The notes under the pieces: model-generated
Told to the model about the DNA's origin: nothing
Database searches by the model: none
The model's input: only the letters and a program-made list of their open reading frames with translations
Program-made: the position numbers and the translations under genes
Source: Oxalobacteraceae bacterium OTU3CINTB1
GTDB taxonomy: Bacteria > Pseudomonadota > Gammaproteobacteria > Burkholderiales > Burkholderiaceae_D
Reading direction: 5' to 3'
DNA: 64,000 nucleotides
NCBI GenBank assembly: GCA_024123955.1
Contig: CP099652.1
Span: 6,634,001 to 6,698,000, forward strand
Shown: one piece after another, positions 25,490 to 33,673 of the stretch
Layout of the letters: each line of letters begins with the position of its first letter
Numbering within the stretch: the stretch's first letter is position 1

Positions 25490-27943
25490 TTAGAACGTCT
25501 TGCCGACGTTGATGCCGAAGGTACGTGGCGGCAGATACTGTGCCTGCCATGGACCGTTGGCGTTCATGGCGCTGGTCTTGATGTTCTTGTCCTCGGCGTT
25601 GCGGACGAAGGCATCGAAGTACCATTTCGAATCGGCGTCGAAGCGCAGACCCAGATCGGTGCGGGTGTACGACTTCTGACGATCCGGCTCACCCAGGTTG
25701 AACACGCTCAGCCAGCTGGCGGTTTCGTAGTGGGCGCTGATGCGCGGGATCAGCGTGCCGCTCGCCAGCTGGAAGCTGTGCTGGTACATCACTTGCGCGC
25801 TGAACTTCGGCGAGTGCGGCATGGTGTTGCCGGTCACGTCCAAGCAGGTGCTGATGCCTGGCACCGCGCACGCCGGCAGCACGTAATCGTTACTGCCGCC
25901 GATCAGCTTTTTCAACTTGGCGTGGGTGTAGGCGGCGGTGAACTGCACGCGGTCGACCGGGGTGATCTTGGCGGCGATCTCGGTTTCCAGACCCCAGATA
26001 TTGGCGCCTTCTGCATTGCTCGTAGCCAGGCCACGGGTGCCGTCCGGATTGGTGATCGGCGCGCTGAACTGGAAGTCCTTGAACTTCGAGAAGTAAGCCG
26101 CGTTGTTCATGCGTACCGCGCCACCGAGGAAGGTGCTCTTCGAGCCGACTTCGTAGTTGGTCAGCGATTCCGAACCGTAAGGCACGCCGCCGTCCTGCAG
26201 GCCGCCCGACTTGTAGCCGGTGGCGACGCTGGCGTAGACCATGTTGTTCTTGTCGAGATCGTAGTTGACGCGCAGCAGGCCGGTCAGCTTGTTATCCTCG
26301 AATTTGCCGTCGTTACGCTGGTAGGTGCTGAAGCCCGAGCCGGGCGCCAGCGGATTGAGCGACGAGCTCACCGGCACTTGCGGGGCGGTGAAGTCGGTCC
26401 AGCCATTGTTGGTGCCGCCGACGTTGCGGCGCTTGTCCGACGTGTAGCGCAGGCCGCCGGTCACGTGCAGCGCATCGCTGACGTTCCAGGTGGTCTGGCC
26501 GAAGACGGCTTTGGAATCGACCGTTTCCTTCGGCTGGATGAACGAACCCTGCCAGTCGACCGTGCCCTGCTCGGTGCCGTTCATGATCGGGATGTCGAAG
26601 CGGATGCCGTTGTTCTCGTTCGCGTAGTACAGGCCCAGCAGCCAATCGACGTCGCGTTTGCCGGTCGACTGGATTTCCACCTCGTGGCTGTAGCTCTTGT
26701 ACTTGGAATTGACGGTATTGTTGGCCTGGTACTTGCCGCCGCTGGTGAAGCTGGTCGGCAGGCGCGCGCCGGCGTCCTGGTCGTAGGTCGACGAACCGTT
26801 GAAGCGGGAGTAACCGGCGATGTAGGCCAGGCTGATGTCCTTGTTGATCTCGTAGTCGACGCGGCTGCGCACGGCGTTCGAATCGCGCTCGACGTTCGGC
26901 GCCACGTCCACCAGGCCCGACCAGAACTTCTCGCCGGGACGCTGTTCCTGCAACAGGTTCAGGCTCGGCGTACCGCGATCCATGTAGTGCTCGTAGGAGA
27001 TGTTCCACTTCAGTTCGCGGGTCGGCTGCCACAGGAAGCTCAGGCGCGCGGCGCTCTGGTCCTGGGCACTGTACTTGTTGCCGCCGGTGACGTAGTTATT
27101 CGGGTTGATCGGCTGGAAGGCGATCGGGTTGCCCGGGTGGGCGGCGTTCCAGGCGGCGATCACCGGCGCGGCGGCGGCTTGCTGCTGCGCCAGCGGGATG
27201 TTCGGCGCCTTCTGGTAATCGACGTAACCGTCGTGCTGCTCGTGCACGAACGACACGCGCATGGCCATCGTATCGCTGATCGGGATGTTGATGCCGCCGC
27301 GCGCGCCCATGCGGGCGTAGTTGCCATAGCCGCCCTCGAAGAAGCCGGCGCTGCTGCCGATTTCCGGTTTCACGGTCTGCATGTTGACGGCGCCGACGGT
27401 GGAATTGCGGCCCCACAGCGTGCCTTGCGGGCCGCGCAGCACTTCGATCGCTTCCAGGTCGAACAGCAGCGCGGTCGCGCCTTCCGGACGCGGCGAGTAG
27501 ATGCCGTCGACGAAGGTGGCCACTTCCGGGTCGGCGTATTCGGTCTTGGCGCTATCGTTGCCGATGCCGCGCAAGGTCATGGTGATGACGCCGTGGTCGC
27601 CCTGGCCGGTGGCCGAGAAGCCAGGCACCAGGTTGACGACGTCCTGGATGGTTTGCACGTGGTTGTCGTCGAGCGCGGCGGCGTTCAGCGCGGTAACCGC
27701 GACCGGCGTCTTTTGCAGCGAGGTCGAGCGCTTGGTAGCGGTAACATAAACTTCGGTGATCGTGTTGCTGGTTTTGTCATTGGCGGCCGGGGTGGCGGCC
27801 GCCACGGGTGCCGGGGCCGGTGCCGGCGCTGCCTGGTCGGTCTGGCCAGCGGCGTGGGCGACATTGGCGCCGGCCAGCAAAGCGAGGACGGCCAACTGGA
27901 TCGGCGAAAGCAGGCGCTTGCCGGTGTGCGGTACGTGGTTCAT
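25490..27943 (-). CDS. TonB-dependent outer-membrane receptor
   Basis: An 817-residue receptor with a signal peptide (about 1-33, ending AHA), an alanine/proline linker, and a TonB box-like 'TEVYVTATKR'. The plug domain contains 'DVVNLVPGFSATGQGD' and 'IEVLRGPQGTLWGRNSTVGA', and a 22-strand barrel runs to the terminal phenylalanine ('NVGKTF'). I chose the ATG at 27943 because AAGGAG lies five bases upstream and a signal peptide follows. A tryptophan-halogenase-like gene is divergent, and the promoter carries three LacI-type operators. This fits a receptor that imports an oligosaccharide or glycoside rather than a siderophore, though the barrel alone does not decide it. Confidence 0.9.
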   Translation of the reverse strand: MNHVPHTGKRLLSPIQLAVLALLAGANVAHAAGQTDQAAPAPAPAPVAAATPAANDKTSNTITEVYVTATKRSTSLQKTPVAVTALNAAALDDNHVQTIQDVVNLVPGFSATGQGDHGVITMTLRGIGNDSAKTEYADPEVATFVDGIYSPRPEGATALLFDLEAIEVLRGPQGTLWGRNSTVGAVNMQTVKPEIGSSAGFFEGGYGNYARMGARGGINIPISDTMAMRVSFVHEQHDGYVDYQKAPNIPLAQQQAAAAPVIAAWNAAHPGNPIAFQPINPNNYVTGGNKYSAQDQSAARLSFLWQPTRELKWNISYEHYMDRGTPSLNLLQEQRPGEKFWSGLVDVAPNVERDSNAVRSRVDYEINKDISLAYIAGYSRFNGSSTYDQDAGARLPTSFTSGGKYQANNTVNSKYKSYSHEVEIQSTGKRDVDWLLGLYYANENNGIRFDIPIMNGTEQGTVDWQGSFIQPKETVDSKAVFGQTTWNVSDALHVTGGLRYTSDKRRNVGGTNNGWTDFTAPQVPVSSSLNPLAPGSGFSTYQRNDGKFEDNKLTGLLRVNYDLDKNNMVYASVATGYKSGGLQDGGVPYGSESLTNYEVGSKSTFLGGAVRMNNAAYFSKFKDFQFSAPITNPDGTRGLATSNAEGANIWGLETEIAAKITPVDRVQFTAAYTHAKLKKLIGGSNDYVLPACAVPGISTCLDVTGNTMPHSPKFSAQVMYQHSFQLASGTLIPRISAHYETASWLSVFNLGEPDRQKSYTRTDLGLRFDADSKWYFDAFVRNAEDKNIKTSAMNANGPWQAQYLPPRTFGINVGKTF

Positions 27944-28017
27944 AAGTCTCCTTGGGTGCGGTGCCGCCTGTGAGAAGCGCCATCGCCATTTATCGTGAAA
28001 AACACTGCTGTGCTTCG

Positions 28018-28031
28018 TGAAATCGTTTTCA
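28018..28031. promoter_or_regulatory. LacI-family-type operator, receptor promoter, copy 1
   Basis: TGAAATCGTTTTCA, identical to the site at the GH1 promoter. It is the copy nearest to the receptor start codon and lies in the predicted 5' untranslated region. Confidence 0.65.
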
Positions 28032-28038
28032 GTTGGTC

Positions 28039-28052
28039 TGAAATCGTTTTCT
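28039..28052. promoter_or_regulatory. LacI-family-type operator, receptor promoter, copy 2
   Basis: TGAAATCGTTTTCT, one base from the palindrome of copy 1. It starts exactly 21 bp from copy 1 and 21 bp from copy 3, so all three lie on the same face of the helix. Confidence 0.65.
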
Positions 28053-28059
28053 TTATTTG

Positions 28060-28073
28060 TGAAATCGATTTCA
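28060..28073. promoter_or_regulatory. LacI-family-type operator, receptor promoter, copy 3
   Basis: TGAAATCGATTTCA, a perfect 14-bp palindrome. It touches the predicted -10 element of the receptor promoter and covers the expected transcription start, so binding should block initiation. Confidence 0.7.
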
Positions 28074-28102
28074 TGGTACATAATTCCAAATACTGATGTC
28101 AA
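28073..28102 (-). promoter_or_regulatory. Promoter of the TonB receptor gene
   Basis: On the minus strand, TTGACA (28102-28097), an 18-base spacer and TACCAT (28078-28073). The -35 is consensus and the -10 is weak. The predicted transcript has a leader of about 120 bases containing operator copies 1 and 2. Confidence 0.5.
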
Positions 28103-28187
28103 ACGAAAAATTGTATCGGCGCGTCGTTTGCTTGATATTTCCTGAGGGAATCAGCGAAACGGCGTGCTCGACGCGGAGGCGGAAAAG

Positions 28188-29810
28188 ATGAACACGGCAG
28201 CGGGTGGCGGGACGGAAGACGGCGCAACGGCGGGCATGCGCCAAGGCTTGAAACGCGTATTGATCGTCGGCGGCGGCACCGCCGGCTGGCTCACGGCGGC
28301 CTTCCTGGCGCGCACCGTCGGCTGCGGCGCGGACGCCGACAGCGTGCAGGTCACCCTGGTCGAGTCGAAGGAAATCGGCATCATCGGCGTCGGCGAAGGC
28401 ACCTTCCCGTCGATCCGCGGCACGCTGGCGGCCATCGGCATCGACGAGGGCCGCTTCATCCGCGAATGCGACGCCACCTTCAAGCAGGGCATCAAATTCA
28501 CCGACTGGGTGCGGCCGCCCGGCATGTCAGCTACAGTCGGCAACGACCACTACTTCCACCCTTTCAGCCTGCCCAGCCAGCGTCCCGGCGGACCGGAACT
28601 GCTGCCCTACTGGCTGCAGGGCGCGGCGGCGCCGGGTGCCGGTTTCGCCGCCGCCGCGACGATGCAAAAGCGCGTTGCCGACGCCTCGCACGCGCCCAAG
28701 CGTCCCAACGACGCCGACTTCATGGGGCCGCTGAACTACGCCTACCATTTCGACGCCGGTAAATTCGCCGCGCTGCTCTGCACCCACGCGCAATCGCTGG
28801 GCGTCAAGCATGTGCAGGCCACGGTGGACCGCGTCGAACTCGATGCGCAGGGCGCGATCGGCGCGGTCCACACGAAGGAGGCCGGCGTGCTCACGGCCGA
28901 CCTGTACATCGACTGCACCGGCTTCCGCGCGGCGCTGATCGGCGAAGCATTGGGCACGCCGTTCCGCAACATCAACGACGTGCTGTTCGTCGACCGCGCG
29001 CTGGCGATGCAGGTGCCGTATGACCGTCCGGACGCGCCCATCCCCTCGTACACGATATCGACCGCGCACGAAGCCGGATGGACCTGGGACATCGGCCTGC
29101 ACCAGCGGCGCGGCATCGGCTATGTCTATTCGAGCCGGCACACCGACGACGCCAGCGCCGAGCGGGTGCTGCGCCGCTACATCGGCCCCGCCGGCGACGC
29201 GCTCAATCCGCGCCAGCTCAAACTCAACGTCGGCTATCGCGAACTGCACTGGGTGAAGAACTGCGCGGCGGTCGGCTTGTCCGGCGGCTTCCTGGAGCCG
29301 CTCGAATCGTCCGGCATCGGCCTGATTGAAACGGCGGCATACCTGGTCAGCTATCTGTTCCCGCACAGCGGCGACATGGAACCGGTGGCCAAGGTCTACA
29401 ACGACATGATGAAGGCGCGCTACGAGCGCATCGTCGATTTCGTCAAGATGCACTACTGCCTCACGCAGCGCACCGACAGCCGCTTCTGGATCGACAACAC
29501 CGACCCGGCCAGCATCCCCGAAACGCTGCGCGACAAGCTGGCGATGTGGCGCAGCCGGCCGCCGCACCGGATGGACTTCGTGGTGGACCTGGAGATGTAT
29601 CCGCCGTCGAGCTGGCAGTACGTCCTGTACGGCATGGAGTTCCCGACCAGGCAATACGCCAACGCCCGCACCATGCCGCGCTTCGACGAAGCGCGCAAGG
29701 AGTTCCAGATGATCGAGCAAATGTCGCAACGCGCGGTGGCGGACCTGCCGACGCACCGCGCGCTGGTGGACCACTTTATCCGCCAGGGCCAACGAAAAAC
29801 CGGCACCTGA
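28188..29810 (+). CDS. Flavin-dependent tryptophan-halogenase family protein
   Basis: A 540-residue protein of the tryptophan 7-halogenase family. The FAD-binding motif 'VLIVGGGTAGWL' (about 24-35), the 'GIIGVGEGTFPSIR' loop, the lysine that forms the active chloramine (K99 in 'ATFKQGIKF'), and 'VGLSGGFLEPLESSGIGLIE' with the catalytic glutamate region are all present. The halogenase WxWxIP motif reads 'WTWDIGL', so the IP is lost. I chose the ATG at 28188 because GGAGG stands 8 bases upstream. Proteins of this type beside TonB receptors are common in carbohydrate-utilisation loci and may not halogenate tryptophan; the context here supports that view. Confidence 0.83.
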   Translation: MNTAAGGGTEDGATAGMRQGLKRVLIVGGGTAGWLTAAFLARTVGCGADADSVQVTLVESKEIGIIGVGEGTFPSIRGTLAAIGIDEGRFIRECDATFKQGIKFTDWVRPPGMSATVGNDHYFHPFSLPSQRPGGPELLPYWLQGAAAPGAGFAAAATMQKRVADASHAPKRPNDADFMGPLNYAYHFDAGKFAALLCTHAQSLGVKHVQATVDRVELDAQGAIGAVHTKEAGVLTADLYIDCTGFRAALIGEALGTPFRNINDVLFVDRALAMQVPYDRPDAPIPSYTISTAHEAGWTWDIGLHQRRGIGYVYSSRHTDDASAERVLRRYIGPAGDALNPRQLKLNVGYRELHWVKNCAAVGLSGGFLEPLESSGIGLIETAAYLVSYLFPHSGDMEPVAKVYNDMMKARYERIVDFVKMHYCLTQRTDSRFWIDNTDPASIPETLRDKLAMWRSRPPHRMDFVVDLEMYPPSSWQYVLYGMEFPTRQYANARTMPRFDEARKEFQMIEQMSQRAVADLPTHRALVDHFIRQGQRKTGT

Positions 29811-29828
29811 CCACGGAGCCGGAAAAAT

Positions 29829-30968
29829 CTAGGCCTTGGCCGCACCCAATCTGGCGCTGGCGGCAATGATCAACATCGCGCAACCCAGGCCCGCAAAGGC
29901 CAGGTTCAAACTAGCGGCGTGCGCCACAAAGCCGATCACCGCCGGCCCGGCCAGGATGCCCGCATACCCCAGCGTGGTAATCGCGCCAATCGCCAACCCC
30001 GCCGGCATCGCACTCTGATTTCCGGCGGCGGTAAACAAAATCGGCACCACATTCGACGCCCCCAGGCCCACCAGCAAAAAGCCCACCAGCGCCAGCGGCG
30101 CGGAAGGCGCCAGCACCGCGGCAAAGAATCCCACCGCGCCACACAACCCGCCCAGCAACAGCACACGCTTGCCACCGAGCCTGCGCACCACGCGATCGCC
30201 GGTCAAGCGCCCCACCGTCATCGCGATCGCGAACGCCGCATACCCCAAACCGGCGCGGGTCGCATCCATCCCCTGCTCGGACGTCAGCAGCAAAGCGCTC
30301 CAGTCGAGGATCGCGCCCTCGGCCAGGAAGCACAGGAAGCACAACACGCCGATGAAGATCACCGCGCCATGCGGCACCACGAACATCGAACCGTGCCCCT
30401 CGCCCGCATCCGGCTCGCGCAGCAGATACGGCGCCGCCGAGATCAGCGACAGCGCCACCAGCAGCGACACCACCGCGCTGGCAGCGGCGGGACTCAAACC
30501 GGCCCACAACATCAACGCCATCAACCCCGCACCGATAAAACCACCGACGCTGAACAACCCATGAAAGCCCGACATCAGCGAACCACCGCTCTCGCGTTCG
30601 ACGATCACCGCCTGCACGTTCATCGCCACATCGAGCGTGCCGAGCGCCGCGCCGAACGCGAACAGCGTGGCCCCCAGCAGCATCGGCGTGGGCGCAACCG
30701 CCAACCCGGGCAGCACCAGGCACACGAAAGCACCCGACACCAGCACCACCACCCGGCAGCCGAAGCGCGACGCCAGCAAGCCTGTAACGGGCATCGCCAT
30801 CAGCGAGCCGGCGCCAAGGCACAGCAGCAGCAGGCCCAGGTCCGCCTCGCCCAGCGCCAGGCGCTGCTTGGCGAACGGCACCAGCGGCGCCCAGGCCGAC
30901 ATGGCCAGGCCGGCGGCAAGAAAGGCAAGACGAGTGGACAGGCGCTGTTTGGGACCGACTGAATTCAT
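29829..30968 (-). CDS. MFS transporter, YbjJ/sugar-permease type
   Basis: A 379-residue transporter with about 12 membrane segments. 'LSTRLAFLAAGLAMSAWAPL', 'GEADLGLLLLCLGAGSLMAM', 'MNVQAVIVERESGGSLMSGF' and 'GFHGLFSVGGFIG' are typical of the YbjJ/FucP-like MFS branch. It converges on the halogenase-like gene with an 18-base gap. A degenerate copy of the LacI-type operator lies at its promoter, tying it to the receptor/beta-glucosidase regulon. It would carry the sugar released in the periplasm across the inner membrane; the substrate is inferred from context only. Confidence 0.8.
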   Translation of the reverse strand: MNSVGPKQRLSTRLAFLAAGLAMSAWAPLVPFAKQRLALGEADLGLLLLCLGAGSLMAMPVTGLLASRFGCRVVVLVSGAFVCLVLPGLAVAPTPMLLGATLFAFGAALGTLDVAMNVQAVIVERESGGSLMSGFHGLFSVGGFIGAGLMALMLWAGLSPAAASAVVSLLVALSLISAAPYLLREPDAGEGHGSMFVVPHGAVIFIGVLCFLCFLAEGAILDWSALLLTSEQGMDATRAGLGYAAFAIAMTVGRLTGDRVVRRLGGKRVLLLGGLCGAVGFFAAVLAPSAPLALVGFLLVGLGASNVVPILFTAAGNQSAMPAGLAIGAITTLGYAGILAGPAVIGFVAHAASLNLAFAGLGCAMLIIAASARLGAAKA

Positions 30969-30988
30969 AAGGGATTTTCCGGAGGGGC

Positions 30989-31002
30989 TGAAAACGATAT
31001 CA
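30989..31002. promoter_or_regulatory. Degenerate LacI-family-type operator at the MFS promoter
   Basis: TGAAAACGATATCA keeps the central CG and both TGA/TCA ends of the palindrome, with one mismatch in the right half. It overlaps the expected transcription start of the minus-strand MFS gene, whose -10 is TATACT (31015-31010) with a TTTACC -35 16 bases upstream. Confidence 0.5.
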
Positions 31003-31151
31003 ACCTTTAAGTATACGGCAAGTTACAAACCGGTAAACCCTCGTAACAAAAACCGCACGAAAACAGTGCATCAGTGCGAGCGCTCACATTGTGCTTGAGC
31101 CCCTTGGCGCATGATCGATCCCGTGTTGTTTAACAATCATAAGGAAAAATC

Positions 31152-32039
31152 ATGCAGACTCAACCATTCACACCCGGCGCGGTCGTCAGCCGCGATGGCG
31201 ACGACGGCTACGCCTCCGGCGTCTCCTGGGGCGCCATCTTCGCCGGCGCGGCCGCCGCCGCCGCACTCTCGTTCCTGCTGCTGATGCTCGGCATGGGCCT
31301 CGGCCTGTCGTCGGTCTCGCCATACGAATACAACGCGGCGCCGCTGGGCGTGGCCGCGATCGTCTGGATCGCCTTTACGCAATTGGCGGCATCCGGCATC
31401 GGTGGCTACGTGGCCGGCCGGCTGCGCGTCAAATGGGCCAGCATCCATGGTGACGAAGTCCACTTCCGCGACACCGCGCACGGCCTGTTGGCATGGGCGG
31501 TGGCGACCTTGATCACGGTGGCGGTACTGGCCGGCGGCGCGCGCGCTGTCCTCAGCGGCACCATCGACGCCGGCGCAGCTGCCGCACCGGCAATCACCGC
31601 TGGCGCATCGGCAGTCGCCGACAATCCGCGCTCGAACGACTACTTCGCCGACATGCTGCTGCGTTCGCCGAACGGCCAGGGCGCAACGGCATCGGAGCGT
31701 GAAGAAATCACCCGCATCCTGGTCGCCGATCTGGCGGCCGGCAAAATCAGTGCCGACGACCGCAACTATATGGCGCAACTGGTCGCCAAGCGCAGCGGCC
31801 TGTCGCAAGCGGAGGCAGAACAGCGTGTCGACGCAATTTACGCCCAAGCCAAGCAGGCGGCGGCAGAAGTGAAAGCCAAGGCCATGGCGGCGGCTGAAGC
31901 GGCCCGCAAAGCGGCTGCCCGCTCGGCACTGTGGATGACCTTCGCACTGCTGCTGGGCGCCTTCGTCGCCAGCCTGTGCGCCACCATCGGCGGCCGCAAC
32001 CGCGATCACGCGCGTGTCGTTACGCGCACCGTCATCTAA
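31152..32039 (+). CDS. Membrane protein with YrzE/PhnA-like layout
   Basis: A 295-residue protein I cannot assign to a named function. Four hydrophobic segments are visible: about 27-50 ('WGAIFAGAAAAAALSFLLLM'), 65-85, 112-130 and 260-280. Between the third and fourth is a long soluble stretch rich in alanine, lysine and glutamate (about 150-255) with a probable coiled coil ('AEVKAKAMAAAEAARKAAA'). The first half resembles small stress-associated membrane proteins annotated YrzE or PhnA-like. A 23-codon gene follows after 15 bases and shares a terminator with it. Confidence 0.6.
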   Translation: MQTQPFTPGAVVSRDGDDGYASGVSWGAIFAGAAAAAALSFLLLMLGMGLGLSSVSPYEYNAAPLGVAAIVWIAFTQLAASGIGGYVAGRLRVKWASIHGDEVHFRDTAHGLLAWAVATLITVAVLAGGARAVLSGTIDAGAAAAPAITAGASAVADNPRSNDYFADMLLRSPNGQGATASEREEITRILVADLAAGKISADDRNYMAQLVAKRSGLSQAEAEQRVDAIYAQAKQAAAEVKAKAMAAAEAARKAAARSALWMTFALLLGAFVASLCATIGGRNRDHARVVTRTVI

Positions 32040-32054
32040 TTCAAGGAGAATACT

Positions 32055-32126
32055 ATGCGCTCGATACTGTTACTGCTGCTCGGCATCCCACTGCCCATCA
32101 TCATCCTGATCGCGATCCTGACGTAA
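32055..32126 (+). CDS. 23-residue hydrophobic peptide
   Basis: A very short ORF with an AAGGAG ribosome binding site seven bases before the ATG. The product begins MRSILLLLLGIPLPIIIL and is a single membrane helix broken by a P-L-P motif. I have seen similar mini-proteins of the form MRxxLLLLIGxPxPIIxLL in other proteobacteria, usually beside stress-related membrane proteins. It lies between the membrane protein gene and a strong terminator, so it is in the same transcript. Function unknown. Confidence 0.6.
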   Translation: MRSILLLLLGIPLPIIILIAILT

Positions 32127-32146
32127 TATCGTTGGCGTGATTTGAC

Positions 32147-32184
32147 AGCAAGGCCGGTCCCCATGACCGGCCTTGCTTCGTTTT
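32147..32184 (+). terminator. Strong intrinsic terminator
   Basis: A perfect 12-bp stem, AGCAAGGCCGGT (32147-32158) and ACCGGCCTTGCT (32166-32177), loop of seven bases, followed by TCG and four T residues. It ends the transcript of the membrane protein and the 23-residue peptide. Confidence 0.85.
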
Positions 32185-32446
32185 GGCGAGCGTCTCTGCA
32201 GGGCATCACCATCCCAATTAAAGCTTTTTTAATGCGAGACAGGCGGCTTTAGCGTTCATCTTTTACGCCTGTTCACATTACGTGAAAAGACAAAAATTAT
32301 GAACATTGTGGCGGATTACGGCCTTGGGCGAACCGAAGCGACAGTCATTGGGGATGCCTTGGACGGCTTGCTAGCGTTTACGGGCATAAGGAGCCGTAGG
32401 ACTTCAGCAGGAGCCGTTGCGGAGCAATCGCTAATCTTTTGCTGAT
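32185..32446. other. Intergenic stretch before the tRNA
   Basis: About 260 bases of lower GC than the surroundings. It contains an unsupported 48-codon ORF (32299-32445, plus strand, ending right at the tRNA) without a Shine-Dalgarno site, and a direct repeat AGGAGCCG in the region 32391-32417. Nothing else is recognisable. Confidence 0.4.
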
Positions 32447-32520
32447 TGGAGCGGGTGAAGGGAATCGAACCCTCGTCGTAAGCTTGGGAAGCTTCTGCTC
32501 TACCATTGAGCTACACCCGC
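32447..32520 (-). tRNA. tRNA-Gly (anticodon CCC)
   Basis: A complete 74-nt tRNA on the minus strand. The acceptor GCGGGTG (from 32520) pairs with CACCCGC, the D-arm is GCTC/GAGC, the anticodon loop TTCCCAA gives CCC, the T-arm is GGGTTCGATTCCC, and CCA (32449-32447) is encoded. Position 27/43 is a G-A mismatch, which I believe is common in Burkholderiales for this tRNA. It corresponds to E. coli glyU. Confidence 0.95.
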
Positions 32521-32529
32521 GACACAAGC

Positions 32530-32559
32530 ATTCTACGCGGAATTGCACGTTGTTGACAA
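32530..32559 (-). promoter_or_regulatory. Promoter of tRNA-Gly
   Basis: On the minus strand TTGTCA (32559-32554), an 18-base spacer and TAGAAT (32535-32530), nine bases before the mature tRNA 5' end. It starts within three bases of the end of the LysR gene. A diverged copy of the same promoter lies at 34431-34460. Confidence 0.6.
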
Positions 32560-32561
32560 CG

Positions 32562-33509
32562 TCACAGCCTGGCCGGTGTGATGACCTGTTTAACTGCCGT
32601 TGAATCGACCGTCGAGCGCAAAAAATCAACAAAGGCGCGTACCTTTGCTGACAGATGGCGGTTCTGCGGATAGAGAATGGAGAAAGGCCGTGAACGCCCG
32701 CTGTGTTCTTGAAGCACTTCCACCAGGTCGCCGCGCTTTACGGCGCCCGCGGCCGCGAACTGGTAGGTCTGGTACAGACCTCCACCTGCATTCACCCACG
32801 CTACGCAGCCTAGCGCATCATTGAGAATACGCATGCGACTCCGCACTGGATAATCTATTTCTTCCCCATCCGCCCCGCTGAACAACCAAGTCAAAGGTCT
32901 TCCTGTGTTCGGGGAAATGTATTGTATGCAATCGTGCGACTCCAGATCAGCAACAGAATGAGGCGTACCCTTCCGCTTCAGGTATCCCGGCGTCGCAAAC
33001 ACGCCAAGGGGCGCGTCTTCCAGTTTGTACGCGACCAGACGGGAGTCCCGCTGAATGCCCAGCCTGATCGCCACATCGAAGCCCTCTTCGACAAAGTCGA
33101 TGATCTTGTCCGAAATGCTGAGCTCAATCTCGATTTGGGGGTAAGCGTCAGTAAATCGCGGCATCAAGGGCAACAAGCGATGCGTGCCATAAGCGGCGCT
33201 GACGCTGATGCGCAGCAAACCACTGGGCACAGTCTGCGCTCCGGTAATCGCACGTTCCGCCTCAGCGATCTGTTCCAGCGCAGCCTGGCACTCCTCCCAA
33301 AAAAGCTTACCTTCGTTGGTGACTTTGATACTTCGCGTTGTGCGGGAAAAGAGCCGCACGCCCAGACGGTGCTCCAATCTGCTGATTGACCTGCTGACCG
33401 CAGCAGGCGTAAGACCGAAGAACTCCGCCGCCGCAGTGAAGCTGCCCAACTCTGCCGCCTTGCAAAATTGCTCGATGCTGCCGAGCTGCATGGTGTCCAC
33501 GCTTGCCAT
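32562..33509 (-). CDS. LysR-family regulator beside a GST gene
   Basis: A 315-residue LysR protein of the CrgA/DhcR-like group. The DNA-binding domain spans about 5-65 ('IEQFCKAAELGSFTAAAEFF', 'TPAAVSRSISRLEHRLGVRL', 'FSRTTRSIKVTNEG'); 'GLLRISVSAAYGTHRLLPLM' starts the effector domain. I chose the ATG at 33509; a TTG four codons earlier is also open. It is divergent from a glutathione S-transferase gene, its likely target, with a TGAAGTG/CACTTCA dyad in between. The pair is flanked by an intact and a broken tRNA-Gly, so it may have arrived as a unit. Confidence 0.85.
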   Translation of the reverse strand: MASVDTMQLGSIEQFCKAAELGSFTAAAEFFGLTPAAVSRSISRLEHRLGVRLFSRTTRSIKVTNEGKLFWEECQAALEQIAEAERAITGAQTVPSGLLRISVSAAYGTHRLLPLMPRFTDAYPQIEIELSISDKIIDFVEEGFDVAIRLGIQRDSRLVAYKLEDAPLGVFATPGYLKRKGTPHSVADLESHDCIQYISPNTGRPLTWLFSGADGEEIDYPVRSRMRILNDALGCVAWVNAGGGLYQTYQFAAAGAVKRGDLVEVLQEHSGRSRPFSILYPQNRHLSAKVRAFVDFLRSTVDSTAVKQVITPARL

Positions 33510-33532
33510 GTTTTGTTCCAAAATGTAATGAA

Positions 33533-33583
33533 TGAAGTGATTCTAGCCCCATTTATCCGCGCTGAACATATGAATACACTTCA
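33533..33583. promoter_or_regulatory. Inverted half-sites in the LysR/GST divergent promoter
   Basis: TGAAGTG (33533-33539) and CACTTCA (33577-33583) are perfect inverted 7-mers 37 bp apart in the divergent region between the LysR and GST genes. The spacing is compatible with a LysR tetramer contacting two sites. Confidence 0.35.
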
Positions 33584-33673
33584 GTCATTGCTTGTTCAGG
33601 AACGGTTCTGCAAGTAGCCCGGCGAGTGAAGACAGCTCGCTTCAATGTACGTTATCAATAAAAGGAAATGATC

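Noticed and set aside
25490..27943. Siderophore receptor next to fur-type control
   Set aside because: No Fur box is seen at its promoter; three LacI-type operators and the halogenase-like neighbour favour a sugar substrate.
32299..32445. 48-codon ORF ending at the tRNA
   Set aside because: There is no Shine-Dalgarno site and no recognisable sequence; it may be chance, though its end at the tRNA was noted.
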